Below are positions 35,125 through 43,296 of a stretch of 64,000 nt of DNA, one piece after another. This DNA is from Rhizobium sp. CCGE 510 (GTDB lineage Bacteria > Pseudomonadota > Alphaproteobacteria > Rhizobiales > Rhizobiaceae): contig NZ_AEYF01000044.1 of NCBI RefSeq assembly GCF_000292525.1, positions 1 to 64,000 of the forward strand. The letters are read 5' to 3'. A model generated the notes under the pieces. That model saw nothing but the letters and a program-made list of their open reading frames with translations, was not told where the DNA came from and did not search any database. Every line of letters begins with the position of its first letter. The first letter of the stretch is position 1. A program made the translations under genes and the position numbers.

Positions 35125-35883
35125 ATGATCACCGAGGCGGTTCTCTATACCGCGACATGGCCGCTGACCGGCGGGACGCATCGAAAGTTCATCCGCTATT
35201 CCATCAATCTCTGGTCGCGGGCCGGGCGCTGCTCCAAGGATTGGGCCGACCATGAGGAGAGGAGCCGGAATGCGATCCGCGCGGCGGCGGCCGATCTCAG
35301 GCAGACGCGGACGGCGGTCGTGCTCGGCTCGGGCATGCTGCGCGACGTGCCGATCGAGGAGCTGGCGCGCGATTTCGACACCGTCGTGCTGGTCGATCTC
35401 GTCCATCTCGCCTCGGTGCGCCTGTGGCTGACGGCCAGGGGCTATCGCAATGTCCGGCTGATCGAGCGTGATCTCTCCGGCTATGACGATCTCGCCGCCG
35501 GCAGGGAACCCGAACCGCTCAGCTTCCTGCGCTCGGTGCCCTATCTCGATTTCGTAGTTTCGGCCAACCTACTGTCGCAGATCGGCCGCGGCGTGAAACG
35601 ACGCCACGAGGCCGAGGCCGGGCGCATGCCTGAAGATACGGTTGAAAGGTTGATCGCCGCGCATCTAACCGAGCTTTCGGGGCTTGCCTGCCGCAGATGT
35701 CTGGTGACCGACGTCGCCTATGCCGTTATCGACCGCAACGGCAGGACGCATGACGAGGCCGACCTGCTGCACGGTGTCTCGCCGCCGCCGGCAAAAGCGG
35801 CCTGGACATGGCCGGTCGCGCCGCTCGGCGAGGAGAGCCGGGATTACCGGATCGAGCACAAGGTGATCGCCGCCTGGGCATGA
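35125..35883 (+). CDS. Hypothetical protein with methyltransferase-like Rossmann features
   Basis: 252 residues. TAVVLGSGMLRDVPIEEL looks like motif I of a class I SAM-dependent methyltransferase. VVLVDLVHLASVRLWL gives the acidic end of strand two, RLIERDLSG a possible motif III, and YLDFVVSANLLSQIG a possible motif IV. The N-terminus contains RYSINLWSRAGRCSKDWADHEE, and CRRCLVTDVAYAVIDRNG ends the fold. I do not recognise a named family and the substrate is unknown. It stands alone, divergent from hisS. Confidence 0.7.
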   Translation: MITEAVLYTATWPLTGGTHRKFIRYSINLWSRAGRCSKDWADHEERSRNAIRAAAADLRQTRTAVVLGSGMLRDVPIEELARDFDTVVLVDLVHLASVRLWLTARGYRNVRLIERDLSGYDDLAAGREPEPLSFLRSVPYLDFVVSANLLSQIGRGVKRRHEAEAGRMPEDTVERLIAAHLTELSGLACRRCLVTDVAYAVIDRNGRTHDEADLLHGVSPPPAKAAWTWPVAPLGEESRDYRIEHKVIAAWA

Positions 35884-35957
35884 CAATGCCGTGATCCGTC
35901 AGCCTGTCATCGTCGGCCAGCTTGGCGTGCGGCCGGCATTCGCCTATATCAAACATC

Positions 35958-36341
35958 ATGCGGACACTCGCCCTCATCACGATGTTACTTGGCTGGCTGG
36001 TCTACAGCGCCATGTCCGCATGGGCGGGCTGTCCGACATGCGCGTCGATGAATGCGCCGGTCGCCGTCGAGGCCAGCGGCATGCACCATCAGATGGCCGG
36101 CATGGATGTGTCCAAAGGGGATATGCCTGAGGGGCCAAGACATGTGGCTCCCCTGAACGATCCATGCGCCAGCGGCGACGTTGCACATATGCCGCTTTGC
36201 GCCGCCTGCCTTCTGCTGCCGCCGACGGTGACGGTCATGGATGGCGGAAAATCCGTTCTCGGCTACCCCGCCCCGGCACTTGCCCGCGCTCTGGATGATA
36301 AAAGGCCCGCGCCGCAGGCACCCCCTCCCCGACTGTCCTGA
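35958..36341 (+). CDS. Cys/His/Met-rich secreted protein, DUF2946-like
   Basis: 127 residues from ATG 35958. Signal peptide MRTLALITMLLGWLVYSAMS-AWA is followed by GCPTCASMNAP, a Met/His stretch GMHHQMAGMDVSKGDMPEGP, then MPLCAACLLLPPTV and a Pro-rich end. Its CAAC-LLPP segment and proline tail resemble the CEAC-TLLPAP segment and tail of the protein at 14015, suggesting kinship. It lies 76 bases before a DUF305 gene, so a periplasmic copper role is likely but inferred. The Shine-Dalgarno is weak. Confidence 0.6.
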   Translation: MRTLALITMLLGWLVYSAMSAWAGCPTCASMNAPVAVEASGMHHQMAGMDVSKGDMPEGPRHVAPLNDPCASGDVAHMPLCAACLLLPPTVTVMDGGKSVLGYPAPALARALDDKRPAPQAPPPRLS

Positions 36342-36417
36342 CATCACGCTTCTGCATTGAGAAGCGAGCGGCCTCAGTCGCCCGCAGACCTATCGTCAGA
36401 CAGAGGAAGGACCTCTC

Positions 36418-36777
36418 ATGTCTATGAAAATCATCACGCTTACCGCCATGCTCGCCATCATTTCCGCTCCCGTCCTTGCCGAAGACAAGGCCATGGATAT
36501 GAGCAAGCCGATGGGCAGTCACGACGCGGCAAGCCATGCCTTCACCGAGGCGAACGACACGATGCACAAGAATATGATGATCGAATATAGCGGCGATGCC
36601 GACGCGGATTTCGTCCGCGGCATGATCCCGCACCATCAGGGCGCGATCGACATGGCGAAGATCGAGCTTCAATACGGCAAGGATGCCGAAATCCGCAAGC
36701 TCGCCGAAGCCGTGATCAAAGCGCAGGAAGCCGAGATCGCGGAGATGAATGCCTGGCTGAAGGCCTACGGCAAATAA
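36418..36777 (+). CDS. DUF305 (CopM-like) secreted protein
   Basis: 119 residues. Signal peptide MSMKIITLTAMLAIISAPVLAED precedes a Met-rich start (AMDMSKPMGSHD). The DUF305 signature is DADADFVRGMIPHHQGAIDMAKIELQYGKD, followed by AEAVIKAQEAEIAEMNAWL. DUF305 proteins are periplasmic and several bind copper (CopM). GGAAGGA lies upstream. It pairs with the Cys/His-rich gene before it and ends at a family A repeat. Confidence 0.88.
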   Translation: MSMKIITLTAMLAIISAPVLAEDKAMDMSKPMGSHDAASHAFTEANDTMHKNMMIEYSGDADADFVRGMIPHHQGAIDMAKIELQYGKDAEIRKLAEAVIKAQEAEIAEMNAWLKAYGK

Positions 36778-36842
36778 GTATCCTAACCGGTGCAGCGGAT
36801 ATCAGGCACAAGGCCACGACTCTCCGTGGTCGACCCGCAAGA

Positions 36843-36981
36843 TGCCCCTCACCCTAACCCTCTCCCCGTAAACGGGGCGAGGGGACGTGCCTTGCGAGAG
36901 CGAGGTGGGAACGGAGAGGTTGCGGCATATCCCCTTCGCCCCGCAAGCGGGGAGAAGGTGCCGGCAGGCGGATGAGGGGCT
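36843..36981 (+). repeat. Palindromic intergenic repeat, family A copy 3
   Basis: It opens CCCCTCACCCTAACCCTCTC, then CCCCGTAAACGGGGCGAGGG, and closes with CCCCGCAAGCGGGGAGAAGG and GGCGGATGAGGGG. It lies between the convergent DUF305 and aldo/keto reductase genes, in the same orientation as the copies at 20265 and 29762. Confidence 0.8.
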
Positions 36982-37018
36982 GGTCTCGGCGGTCTCTCAC
37001 AACAAAGCTGCCGGCAAA

Positions 37019-38068
37019 TCAATCCTTCGGCTCGAAATCGACCGGCCGGCGGCCGGCGCCTTGTCGCGACAGCATCCAGCCCGGATATTCGGGAGCAAGG
37101 GCGCTGACCTCGTCGAGCCTTTTCATATCGTCGCCGTCGAGCTTCAGCTTGACGGCGGCAAGGTTCTGGTCGAGCTGGTCGACACGCTTGGCGCCGATGA
37201 TCACCGTCGTGACGAAAGGCTTGGCGAGGATATAGGCGAGTGCCACTGTGGCGACGCTGACGCCGTGCTTTTCGGCGACTTCGCGCATGACGGCAACGCA
37301 GGCCCAGGCCTTGTCCTGGTCGACGGGCGGGAAGTCGAAACTGGCGCGACGGCCCTCGCCGTTGCCGGGCGCGCCGGGACCATACTTACCGGAGAGCAGA
37401 CCGCCGGCAAGCGGCGACCACACCATCAGGCCGAGCTTCTCCTCCTGCATCAACGGCACGATGTCGCGCTCGAGATCGCGGCCGGCGATCGAATAATAGG
37501 CCTGCACCGTTTCGAAACGGGCAAAGCCGCGGCGTTCAGAGAGGCCGAGCGCCTTGGAAATGCGCCAGGCCTGCCAGTTGGAGACGCCGATATAGCGCAC
37601 GAGACCGCGGGAAACGAGATCGTCAAGCGCGCGCAGCGTCTCTTCGATCGGCGTCACCGTATCGGTGGCGTGGATCTGGTAGAGGTCGATATGATCGGTC
37701 TGCAGGCGCTTGAGGCTCGCCTCGACCGAATCCATGATATGGCCGCGCGAAGCGCCGCGGTCGTTCGGCTTGTCGCCCATGACGCCATAGACCTTGGTAG
37801 CGATGACGACGTCCTTGCGTGGGACGTCGAGGTTCTTCAGCGCCTGGCCGAGCAGCCTTTCGGACTCGCCGGACGAATAGACGTCGGCCGTGTCGATGAA
37901 ATTGACGCCCGATGCAAGCGAGCGCTCGACGAGCCGGTCGGCGGCATTCTGGTCGACATCGGCGATGGCGCCCCACATGCTGCCTTGTTTGGCTTCGCCG
38001 AAGGTCATCGTGCCCAGGCAGATTTCCGAGACGAAAAGTCCCGTGTTTCCGAGTTGATTGTACCGCAT
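37019..38068 (-). CDS. Aldo/keto reductase
   Basis: 349 residues from ATG 38068; an upstream start at 38098 is possible. The NADPH-dependent AKR fold is shown by MRYNQLGNTGLFVSEICLGTM and the catalytic tetrad: Asp in NFIDTADVYSSGESE, its Tyr, Lys in VIATKVYG and His in DLYQIHATD. IGVSNWQAWRIS and TTVIIGAKRVDQLDQNL are the conserved later motifs. The substrate is unknown. It is divergent from the HAD gene (224 bases between). Confidence 0.92.
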   Translation of the reverse strand: MRYNQLGNTGLFVSEICLGTMTFGEAKQGSMWGAIADVDQNAADRLVERSLASGVNFIDTADVYSSGESERLLGQALKNLDVPRKDVVIATKVYGVMGDKPNDRGASRGHIMDSVEASLKRLQTDHIDLYQIHATDTVTPIEETLRALDDLVSRGLVRYIGVSNWQAWRISKALGLSERRGFARFETVQAYYSIAGRDLERDIVPLMQEEKLGLMVWSPLAGGLLSGKYGPGAPGNGEGRRASFDFPPVDQDKAWACVAVMREVAEKHGVSVATVALAYILAKPFVTTVIIGAKRVDQLDQNLAAVKLKLDGDDMKRLDEVSALAPEYPGWMLSRQGAGRRPVDFEPKD

Positions 38069-38292
38069 GGTCAAAAAAATCCTTTGTGTCTGCCGCAAGA
38101 ATGGCTTGCGAACCGCTGAACTTCATTTTTTGATTATTGGCCTGCGCGTGACAGGCACAGCCGTGGCTGGCTGCAAGGTGAGGCAAACTCGATGTAGTGC
38201 GGCGGCGGGGGTTTTCAACGCCGCGCAGACACAGCCCTTGTCTCGACACAGGCGGCCGATAGATTGCCGGTCATATTTGAAGAGGTACGCAT

Positions 38293-38997
38293 ATGACGAC
38301 GCGACCATTGACCACGATCGGCTTCGATGCCGACGATACACTCTGGCAGAACGAACAATATTACCGGCTGACGGAAGCGCATTTCACCAGCCTTCTTGCC
38401 GATTTCGCCGAAGGGCCGAAGATTTCCGAACGGCTGCTGGAAGCCGAAAAACGCAACCTTCGCCACTATGGATTCGGCATCAAGGGCTTCACGCTGTCGA
38501 TGATCGAGACCGCGATCGAGATCACCGAGGGCAAGATTCCCTCGAGCGTGATTGCCAAGATCCTCGATACCGGCCGCGACCTCCTCGGCCATCCCGTCGA
38601 GACCATGCCGCATGTCCGCGACACGCTGGAGGCGCTTGCCGGTAAATATCTGCTGGTGATGATCACCAAGGGGGATCTTTTCGATCAGGAGCGCAAGCTT
38701 GCCCAATCCGGGCTCGGCGACTTCTTCGATGCCGTCGAGATCGTCTCCGACAAGACCGCCGTCACCTATCGGCGCATCTTCGCCAAGGTCGGCGACGGGC
38801 CGGAGCGGGCGATGATGGTCGGCAATTCGCTGAAATCCGACATCGTGCCCGCCATCGCCGCCGGCAGCTACGGCGTCTTCGTGCCGCACGAGCTCACCTG
38901 GGTGCTGGAACATGTGGAAGAGCCGACGGAGGCGCCGCGTTTCCGCAAGATCGGCCATCTCGGCGAGTTGCGCGACCTGATCGACCGGCTGGCATAG
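38293..38997 (+). CDS. HAD-family hydrolase
   Basis: 234 residues. Motif I is TIGFDADDTLWQNEQYY (DxD), motif II is LVMITKGDLFDQ, motif III is the Lys in EIVSDKTAVTYRRIF and motif IV is MMVGNSLKSDIVPAIAAG. The helical C1 cap contains FGIKGFTLSMIETAIEIT. It is related to bacterial phosphatases of the 2-haloacid dehalogenase/YjjG type, and the substrate is unknown. GAAGAGG lies about seven to eight bases before the ATG. Confidence 0.88.
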   Translation: MTTRPLTTIGFDADDTLWQNEQYYRLTEAHFTSLLADFAEGPKISERLLEAEKRNLRHYGFGIKGFTLSMIETAIEITEGKIPSSVIAKILDTGRDLLGHPVETMPHVRDTLEALAGKYLLVMITKGDLFDQERKLAQSGLGDFFDAVEIVSDKTAVTYRRIFAKVGDGPERAMMVGNSLKSDIVPAIAAGSYGVFVPHELTWVLEHVEEPTEAPRFRKIGHLGELRDLIDRLA

Positions 38998-39017
38998 GCG
39001 AGTAAAAGAGCTCTGTT

Positions 39018-39527
39018 TTATTGCGGCTTGGCAGGCGCCTTCGGAAACAGCGACGGGCGCTCCGGCTCGGCTGGTGGCTGCGGCTGCTTCGAGGCTGCGG
39101 CCAAAGGCTCGATCAGAATGCTGAAGGGGGCGCCAAGGCCGCGGCGCGGCGAGACCTTGGAATAATAGGGCCGCAGCAGCCAGGTAGTGTTTTCCTTGAC
39201 CGCCGTCTCGAAGCTCAAGCCGTCCTCGTCGGTGCCGAAGAAGGCCTCGTCATCCGGTTTCGACAGGTCGAAGATCGCCAGGAAGGCGAACTTGCTCTTG
39301 GTGGCAAAATCGATCTTCAGGTGCTGGCCGGTGCGCACCGGCAGCGTGTAGACATGGCCGTTGCCGAACTTCGTCCAGCCCTTCAGCTGCATGGTGACGG
39401 CCGGGAACTGAAGTTTCTCTAGCTTCTCGCCGGGATCGAGCTGCGGCGTCTGGGCCATGGCGCAGGCCGGCAGGAAAAACAGGGCAGCGGCGGCAAACAA
39501 TGTTCTCACGGATGCATCTTCTTTCAT
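39018..39527 (-). CDS. Secreted hypothetical protein, 169 aa
   Basis: The N-terminus MKEDASVRTLFAAAALFFLPACAMAQ is a signal peptide with AMA-Q cleavage. The mature part reads VTMQLKGWTKFGNGHVYTLPV, RTGQHLKIDFATKSKFAFLAIFDL and AFSILIEPLA-like beta segments, reminiscent of pre-peptidase C-terminal type beta domains, but the match is weak. A Pro/Lys-rich tail ends the protein. Its ATG overlaps the tag stop by four bases (ATGA), which supports the start and suggests coupling to tag. Confidence 0.7.
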   Translation of the reverse strand: MKEDASVRTLFAAAALFFLPACAMAQTPQLDPGEKLEKLQFPAVTMQLKGWTKFGNGHVYTLPVRTGQHLKIDFATKSKFAFLAIFDLSKPDDEAFFGTDEDGLSFETAVKENTTWLLRPYYSKVSPRRGLGAPFSILIEPLAAASKQPQPPAEPERPSLFPKAPAKPQ

Positions 39528-40153
39528 GGACGAACCAAAGCGGCGCGCATCGCCTCGACCTCGGGCCGGCAGAAGCAGCCCTCCAGATGATCGTTGACCA
39601 GACCCATCGCCTGCATGAAAGCATAAACTGTGGTCGGGCCGACAAAGGTCCAGCCGCGTTTCTTCAGATCCTTGGAAATCACCGTCGAGGTCGGCGTCGT
39701 CGGATTGGCGACGATATGATCACGATCGACCACTCCAGGCCGCTCGTTATGGCCGGGTTCGTAGCGCCAGAAATAGTGGGCGAGCGAACCAAATTCTTCC
39801 CTGAGCGCAATGGCGCGCCTGGCATTGTTGATGGTCGAGACGATCTTGCCGCGATGGCGGATGATGCCGGCATCGGCCAGGCAGCGAGCGACGTCCTCGT
39901 CGTCGAAGAGAGCGACCTTCTCGAAATCGAAGCCGGAAAAGGCAGCGCGGAAATTCTCGCGCTTACGCAGGATGGTCAGCCAGGAAAGACCGGACTGGAA
40001 ACCTTCGAGGCAGATCTTCTCGAAGAGGCGGATGTCGTTGGTGACAGGCCGGCCCCATTCCTCGTCATGATAGCGGAGATAATCGGGCAGATTGGCGTGC
40101 CAGTGGCAGCGGCTCTTGCCGTCCTCGCCGATGATGATGCCTGTCTCGCTCAT
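39524..40153 (-). CDS. tag: DNA-3-methyladenine glycosylase I
   Basis: 209 residues, slightly longer than E. coli Tag (187). The zinc-site residues are visible: Cys and His in SRCHWHANLPDYLRYHDEEWG at the N-terminus, and His and Cys in LVNDHLEGCFCR at the C-terminus. EKICLEGFQSGLSWLTILRKREN and YAFMQAMGLVNDH are Tag signatures. It removes 3-methyladenine from alkylated DNA. It is followed on the same strand by an overlapping secreted-protein gene. Confidence 0.95.
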   Translation of the reverse strand: MSETGIIIGEDGKSRCHWHANLPDYLRYHDEEWGRPVTNDIRLFEKICLEGFQSGLSWLTILRKRENFRAAFSGFDFEKVALFDDEDVARCLADAGIIRHRGKIVSTINNARRAIALREEFGSLAHYFWRYEPGHNERPGVVDRDHIVANPTTPTSTVISKDLKKRGWTFVGPTTVYAFMQAMGLVNDHLEGCFCRPEVEAMRAALVRP

Positions 40154-40414
40154 GTCCGCTTCATTCCCGGGTCCGTCTGTTCGCCGGGTCCGCTTCGTTT
40201 TCCGGTCATGATTCCGGCTTTACCATTTGCAAACCGTCTTTCCAAACCGAACGGTAACCCTGACGAAAAGTTTATCCCGCCGTTCGGCTTTTGATGAATC
40301 GATCTTTACCATTCGCTGGCGGATTGGGTGGCAGCGTCTTTCCCGGGCGGAACATCTCCGCCCAGGCGGATGTATCCCGCCACCGTTTTCGGTCATTTGT
40401 AGAGAGTTCGTCCG

Positions 40415-41164
40415 ATGATGAAACAGCTTGTTTTTGCCGCAGCCATCTTCGGCATTTTCTCCACGGCCGCCCTTGCAGACGACCGCTACGCCACCCGCCC
40501 GCCGGTCGTGCTCAGCCCCGATCTGACGGCGCCTTGGGTCACCCAGTTGGGAGGCGGCACGGTTCGTCCCGTCGTCTATCAGCGGCCGGTCGTCCAACCG
40601 CAGCAGCGCGGCCTTTTCCAGCGCCGCGTGCTCCGCCAGGCGCCGCGAATGTCCCCGCAGACCGTTTCGGCGATCAATCCCGGCATACCGGCGATCCGCC
40701 ATCCGATCGAGCCGCAATACCTGCCGCAGATGGTCGACTACGACACCCAGGAAAAGCCCGGCACGATCGTCATCGATACCAACAACCGCTTCCTCTATCT
40801 GGTGATGCAGGGCGGCAAGGCACGGCGTTATGGCGTCGGCGTCGGCAAGCCCGGTTTCGAATGGGCAGGCGCTCACAAGATCACCCGTAAGCAGGAATGG
40901 CCGGACTGGACCCCGCCGTCCGAGATGATCAGCCGCGAAGCCGCCAAGGGCCACTACCTGCCGGCACGCATGGACGGCGGCGCGGAAAACCCGCTCGGCG
41001 CACGCGCCATGTATCTCGGCTCGACGCTTTACCGCATCCACGGCACCAACGCGCCCTGGTCGATCGGCAGCGCCGTCTCCTCCGGCTGCATTCGCCTGCG
41101 CAACGAAGACGTCGTCGACCTCTATGACCGCGTCAGCGTCGGAACCCGCGTCATCGTCATGTAA
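40415..41164 (+). CDS. L,D-transpeptidase (YkuD domain), first of a tandem pair
   Basis: 249 residues. Signal peptide MMKQLVFAAAIFGIFSTAALAD, then a Pro/Arg/Gln-rich linker, then the YkuD domain (~115-249), with GTIVIDTNNRFLYLV, RYGVGVGKPGFEWAG and the catalytic HGTNAPWSIGSAVSSGCIRL (His and Cys). It forms 3-3 peptidoglycan cross-links or attaches proteins to peptidoglycan in the periplasm. It is 135 bases before a clear paralogue. The 261-base gap upstream holds a short hairpin (40345-40363) but no gene. Confidence 0.92.
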   Translation: MMKQLVFAAAIFGIFSTAALADDRYATRPPVVLSPDLTAPWVTQLGGGTVRPVVYQRPVVQPQQRGLFQRRVLRQAPRMSPQTVSAINPGIPAIRHPIEPQYLPQMVDYDTQEKPGTIVIDTNNRFLYLVMQGGKARRYGVGVGKPGFEWAGAHKITRKQEWPDWTPPSEMISREAAKGHYLPARMDGGAENPLGARAMYLGSTLYRIHGTNAPWSIGSAVSSGCIRLRNEDVVDLYDRVSVGTRVIVM

Positions 41165-41299
41165 CGGCGGGATAAATCTTGGGAGCCGCAGAGAATAGCC
41201 GGCTCCCGTCTCCAAAAATGCTTTATCCGGCCACGCCGATCTTGAATCGAGCAGAAGTTCATGTAGCTTCGGGCGGATTTGCTTGAGGGGAATCGAATC

Positions 41300-41992
41300 A
41301 TGATCAAATTACTGCCGGGTCTGGCTGCCGCCGGACTTGTCCTGTCCTTGATGTCAACATCCGCCTTTGCAGCTCCGGCCGGCTCCACGCCCGACAATAC
41401 ACGGCATCCGACGCAGATAGTCCGCGTCGCGCAGATGCCGAAATATGTGAAGCCACAGTTCAAGCGCAAGAAAGTGCGGCTGGTGACGCCGGAAGCGGCC
41501 GGCACCGTGATCATCGATACCAACAACAAGTATCTCTACCTCGTCGAAGGCAACAACCGGGCCACCCGCTACGGAATCGGCGTCGGCCGTGACGGCTTCG
41601 GCTGGTCGGGTGTCGTCAAGATCGGCCGCAAGGCCGAATGGCCGGGCTGGACGCCGCCGGCCAAGATGCGCCGCCGCGAAGCCGCCAAGGGCCATATGAT
41701 TCCTGCCTTCCAGGAAGGCGGCGAGGACAATCCGCTCGGCGCTCGCGCCATGTATCTTTACCAGGGCGGCCGGGACACCATTTTCCGCATCCACGGCACC
41801 AACCAGCCCTGGACGATCGGCCTCAACATGTCTTCCGGCTGCATCCGGATGATGAACGAGGATGTGACGCATCTTTATGATCGCGCACCCGTCGGCACCA
41901 AGGTGATCGTCATCGGCCCCGGCAACAGGCAGGGCAAGGTCGCGTTCGAGGATAGAGGCATCGACGTGCTGCGCACGATGTTCGGCGGCTGA
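41300..41992 (+). CDS. L,D-transpeptidase (YkuD domain), second of a tandem pair
   Basis: 230 residues from ATG 41300, which follows GAGGGG; an upstream start at 41279 is less likely. Signal peptide MIKLLPGLAAAGLVLSLMST-SAFA. The YkuD domain has GTVIIDTNNKYLYLVEG, RYGIGVGRDGFGWSG and HGTNQPWTIGLNMSSGCIRM. It shares most domain motifs with the upstream protein (for example DNPLGARAMYL against ENPLGARAMYL), so the pair arose by duplication. It ends at a strong terminator. Confidence 0.92.
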   Translation: MIKLLPGLAAAGLVLSLMSTSAFAAPAGSTPDNTRHPTQIVRVAQMPKYVKPQFKRKKVRLVTPEAAGTVIIDTNNKYLYLVEGNNRATRYGIGVGRDGFGWSGVVKIGRKAEWPGWTPPAKMRRREAAKGHMIPAFQEGGEDNPLGARAMYLYQGGRDTIFRIHGTNQPWTIGLNMSSGCIRMMNEDVTHLYDRAPVGTKVIVIGPGNRQGKVAFEDRGIDVLRTMFGG

Positions 41993-42013
41993 GCAACACT
42001 CCCGAAAAAAACG

Positions 42014-42045
42014 AAAGGCGCTCTTTGACGCGCCTTTTATTTTTC
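42014..42045 (+). terminator. Rho-independent terminator after the L,D-transpeptidase pair
   Basis: AAAGGCGC, loop TCTTTGAC, GCGCCTTT followed by TATTTTT. An eight-pair stem with a T-rich tail, 22 bases past the stop at 41992. Confidence 0.85.
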
Positions 42046-42116
42046 TTAGACATTGCGGCAGAAAGCTGGCACATCTGCGGCAAGGACGACTTATTTTACA
42101 ATATCGGGGCTATTCA

Positions 42117-42791
42117 ATGACATATGCGCTGCGCTCTTCCGCTTCGCTGCTTGCGGGCATCGCGTTCTTCACGATCTGTTCTGCAGCCTCCGCCTCGGCG
42201 GAAGACCTGCAATTCTCTATCTACGGCGGCTACCAGACGGCACCGCATAGCGGCGTCGATCTGTCCGACGGCACGCATTTCACCGCCGGCTGGGAAGGCA
42301 AGTCCTTCGGCAGCCCGCCTTACTACGGCGGCCGCGTCACCTGGTGGCTCGAGAACTTCAACAAGCCGAACTGGGGTATTTCGCTCGATTATACCCATGA
42401 CAAGGTCTATGCCGACGACGATACGCTCGCCAAGACCGGCTGGTCGCATTTCGAATTCACCGACGGCCTGAACCTGCTGACGGTGAACGGGCTCTATCGC
42501 TTCCAGGATCCGGCTCGCCGCTGGACTCCCTATCTCGGCGCCGGTGTCGGCGTGAACATTCCGCATGTCGAAGTGATTCGTCCCGAGGGCAAGACCTGGG
42601 CTTATGAATTCGGCGGTGTGACGCTGCAAGCCCAGGCCGGCGTCGATTTCAAGGTGACCGAGCGCTGGTCGACCTTCGTCGAATACAAGGGCACCTATTC
42701 GCGCATCGACGTTCCGATCGACAGCGGCGTGGACCTGAAGACCAATATCTTTACGAACGCCGTCAACGTCGGCGTCGCGTTCCACTGGTAG
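42117..42791 (+). CDS. lpxQ: Outer-membrane beta-barrel protein, probable lipid A oxidase LpxQ
   Basis: 224 residues. Signal peptide MTYALRSSASLLAGIAFFTI with cleavage around SASA-ED. The body alternates aromatic strands: LQFSIYGGYQTAPHSGVDL, GWEGKSFGSPPYYGGRVTWW, ISLDYTHDKVYADDDTLA, FEFTDGLNLLTVNGLYRF, WTPYLGAGVGVNIPHVEV, and a final barrel strand ending AVNVGVAFHW with an aromatic residue. The length and the TAPHSGV/DYTHDKVYADD segments agree with my memory of rhizobial LpxQ, which oxidises the proximal glucosamine of lipid A to 2-aminogluconate. A generic OmpW-like barrel is the alternative. Confidence 0.65.
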   Translation: MTYALRSSASLLAGIAFFTICSAASASAEDLQFSIYGGYQTAPHSGVDLSDGTHFTAGWEGKSFGSPPYYGGRVTWWLENFNKPNWGISLDYTHDKVYADDDTLAKTGWSHFEFTDGLNLLTVNGLYRFQDPARRWTPYLGAGVGVNIPHVEVIRPEGKTWAYEFGGVTLQAQAGVDFKVTERWSTFVEYKGTYSRIDVPIDSGVDLKTNIFTNAVNVGVAFHW

Positions 42792-42816
42792 TCGGACTCA
42801 TGAATTTGCTGCGGCG

Positions 42817-43257
42817 CTATTTGGTGCCGCAGCTAACCTTGCCCTCGACGGCATAGGGTTTGCTGCCGCCTTCGATCGTCAGGGAATATGTGCCGCTGAA
42901 ATTTGCCGCCGGCTTGCCGCGTTCGCCGGCAACCACGACCAGATCCAGCGTTGCTCCGCCGGTGTCATCTTCGCCGCCATCAAAGACTTCCAGCAGCAGA
43001 TCGCCATCGCGCGACCAATGGTTGGTCAGATGCTGCGATTCGAAAACGCGCTTGCCGAACACGGTCGACTGGGCCGGATCCTTGACGACAAGCGCGCCGC
43101 GGAAATGGTTGAGCTTGTGGCCGGCTTCGCTTTCGAAACCGCTTTCGAGCGTGAAGCGGGCTTCCTTGTCGTCGGCGGAACAGAAAAAACGACTATTCGC
43201 ATGGGCAGTCCCTGCCGCACCGAGCAGTCCCGCAAGCACAATCATTCCCCGCCACAT
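42817..43257 (-). CDS. Secreted hypothetical protein, 146 aa
   Basis: Signal peptide MWRGMIVLAGLLGAAGTAHA, then a mature domain of about 125 residues with Cys near each end (RFFCSADDKEARFTLESGFE and EGKVSCGTK) that could form a disulfide. The interior (HKLNHFRGALVVKDPAQSTV, LLLEVFDGGEDDTGGATLDLVV) looks like beta sandwich. No family is recognised. It is convergent with the probable lpxQ gene; its start lies about 40 bases downstream of the glcF stop on the same strand. Confidence 0.7.
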   Translation of the reverse strand: MWRGMIVLAGLLGAAGTAHANSRFFCSADDKEARFTLESGFESEAGHKLNHFRGALVVKDPAQSTVFGKRVFESQHLTNHWSRDGDLLLEVFDGGEDDTGGATLDLVVVAGERGKPAANFSGTYSLTIEGGSKPYAVEGKVSCGTK

Positions 43258-43296
43258 CGTCTAAACTCCCGAGACCGGCCCGATCGGCCTTTCACC

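Noticed and set aside
36887..38119. 410-codon frame opposite the aldo/keto reductase
   Set aside because: Begins within a family A repeat and is antisense to a clear AKR gene.
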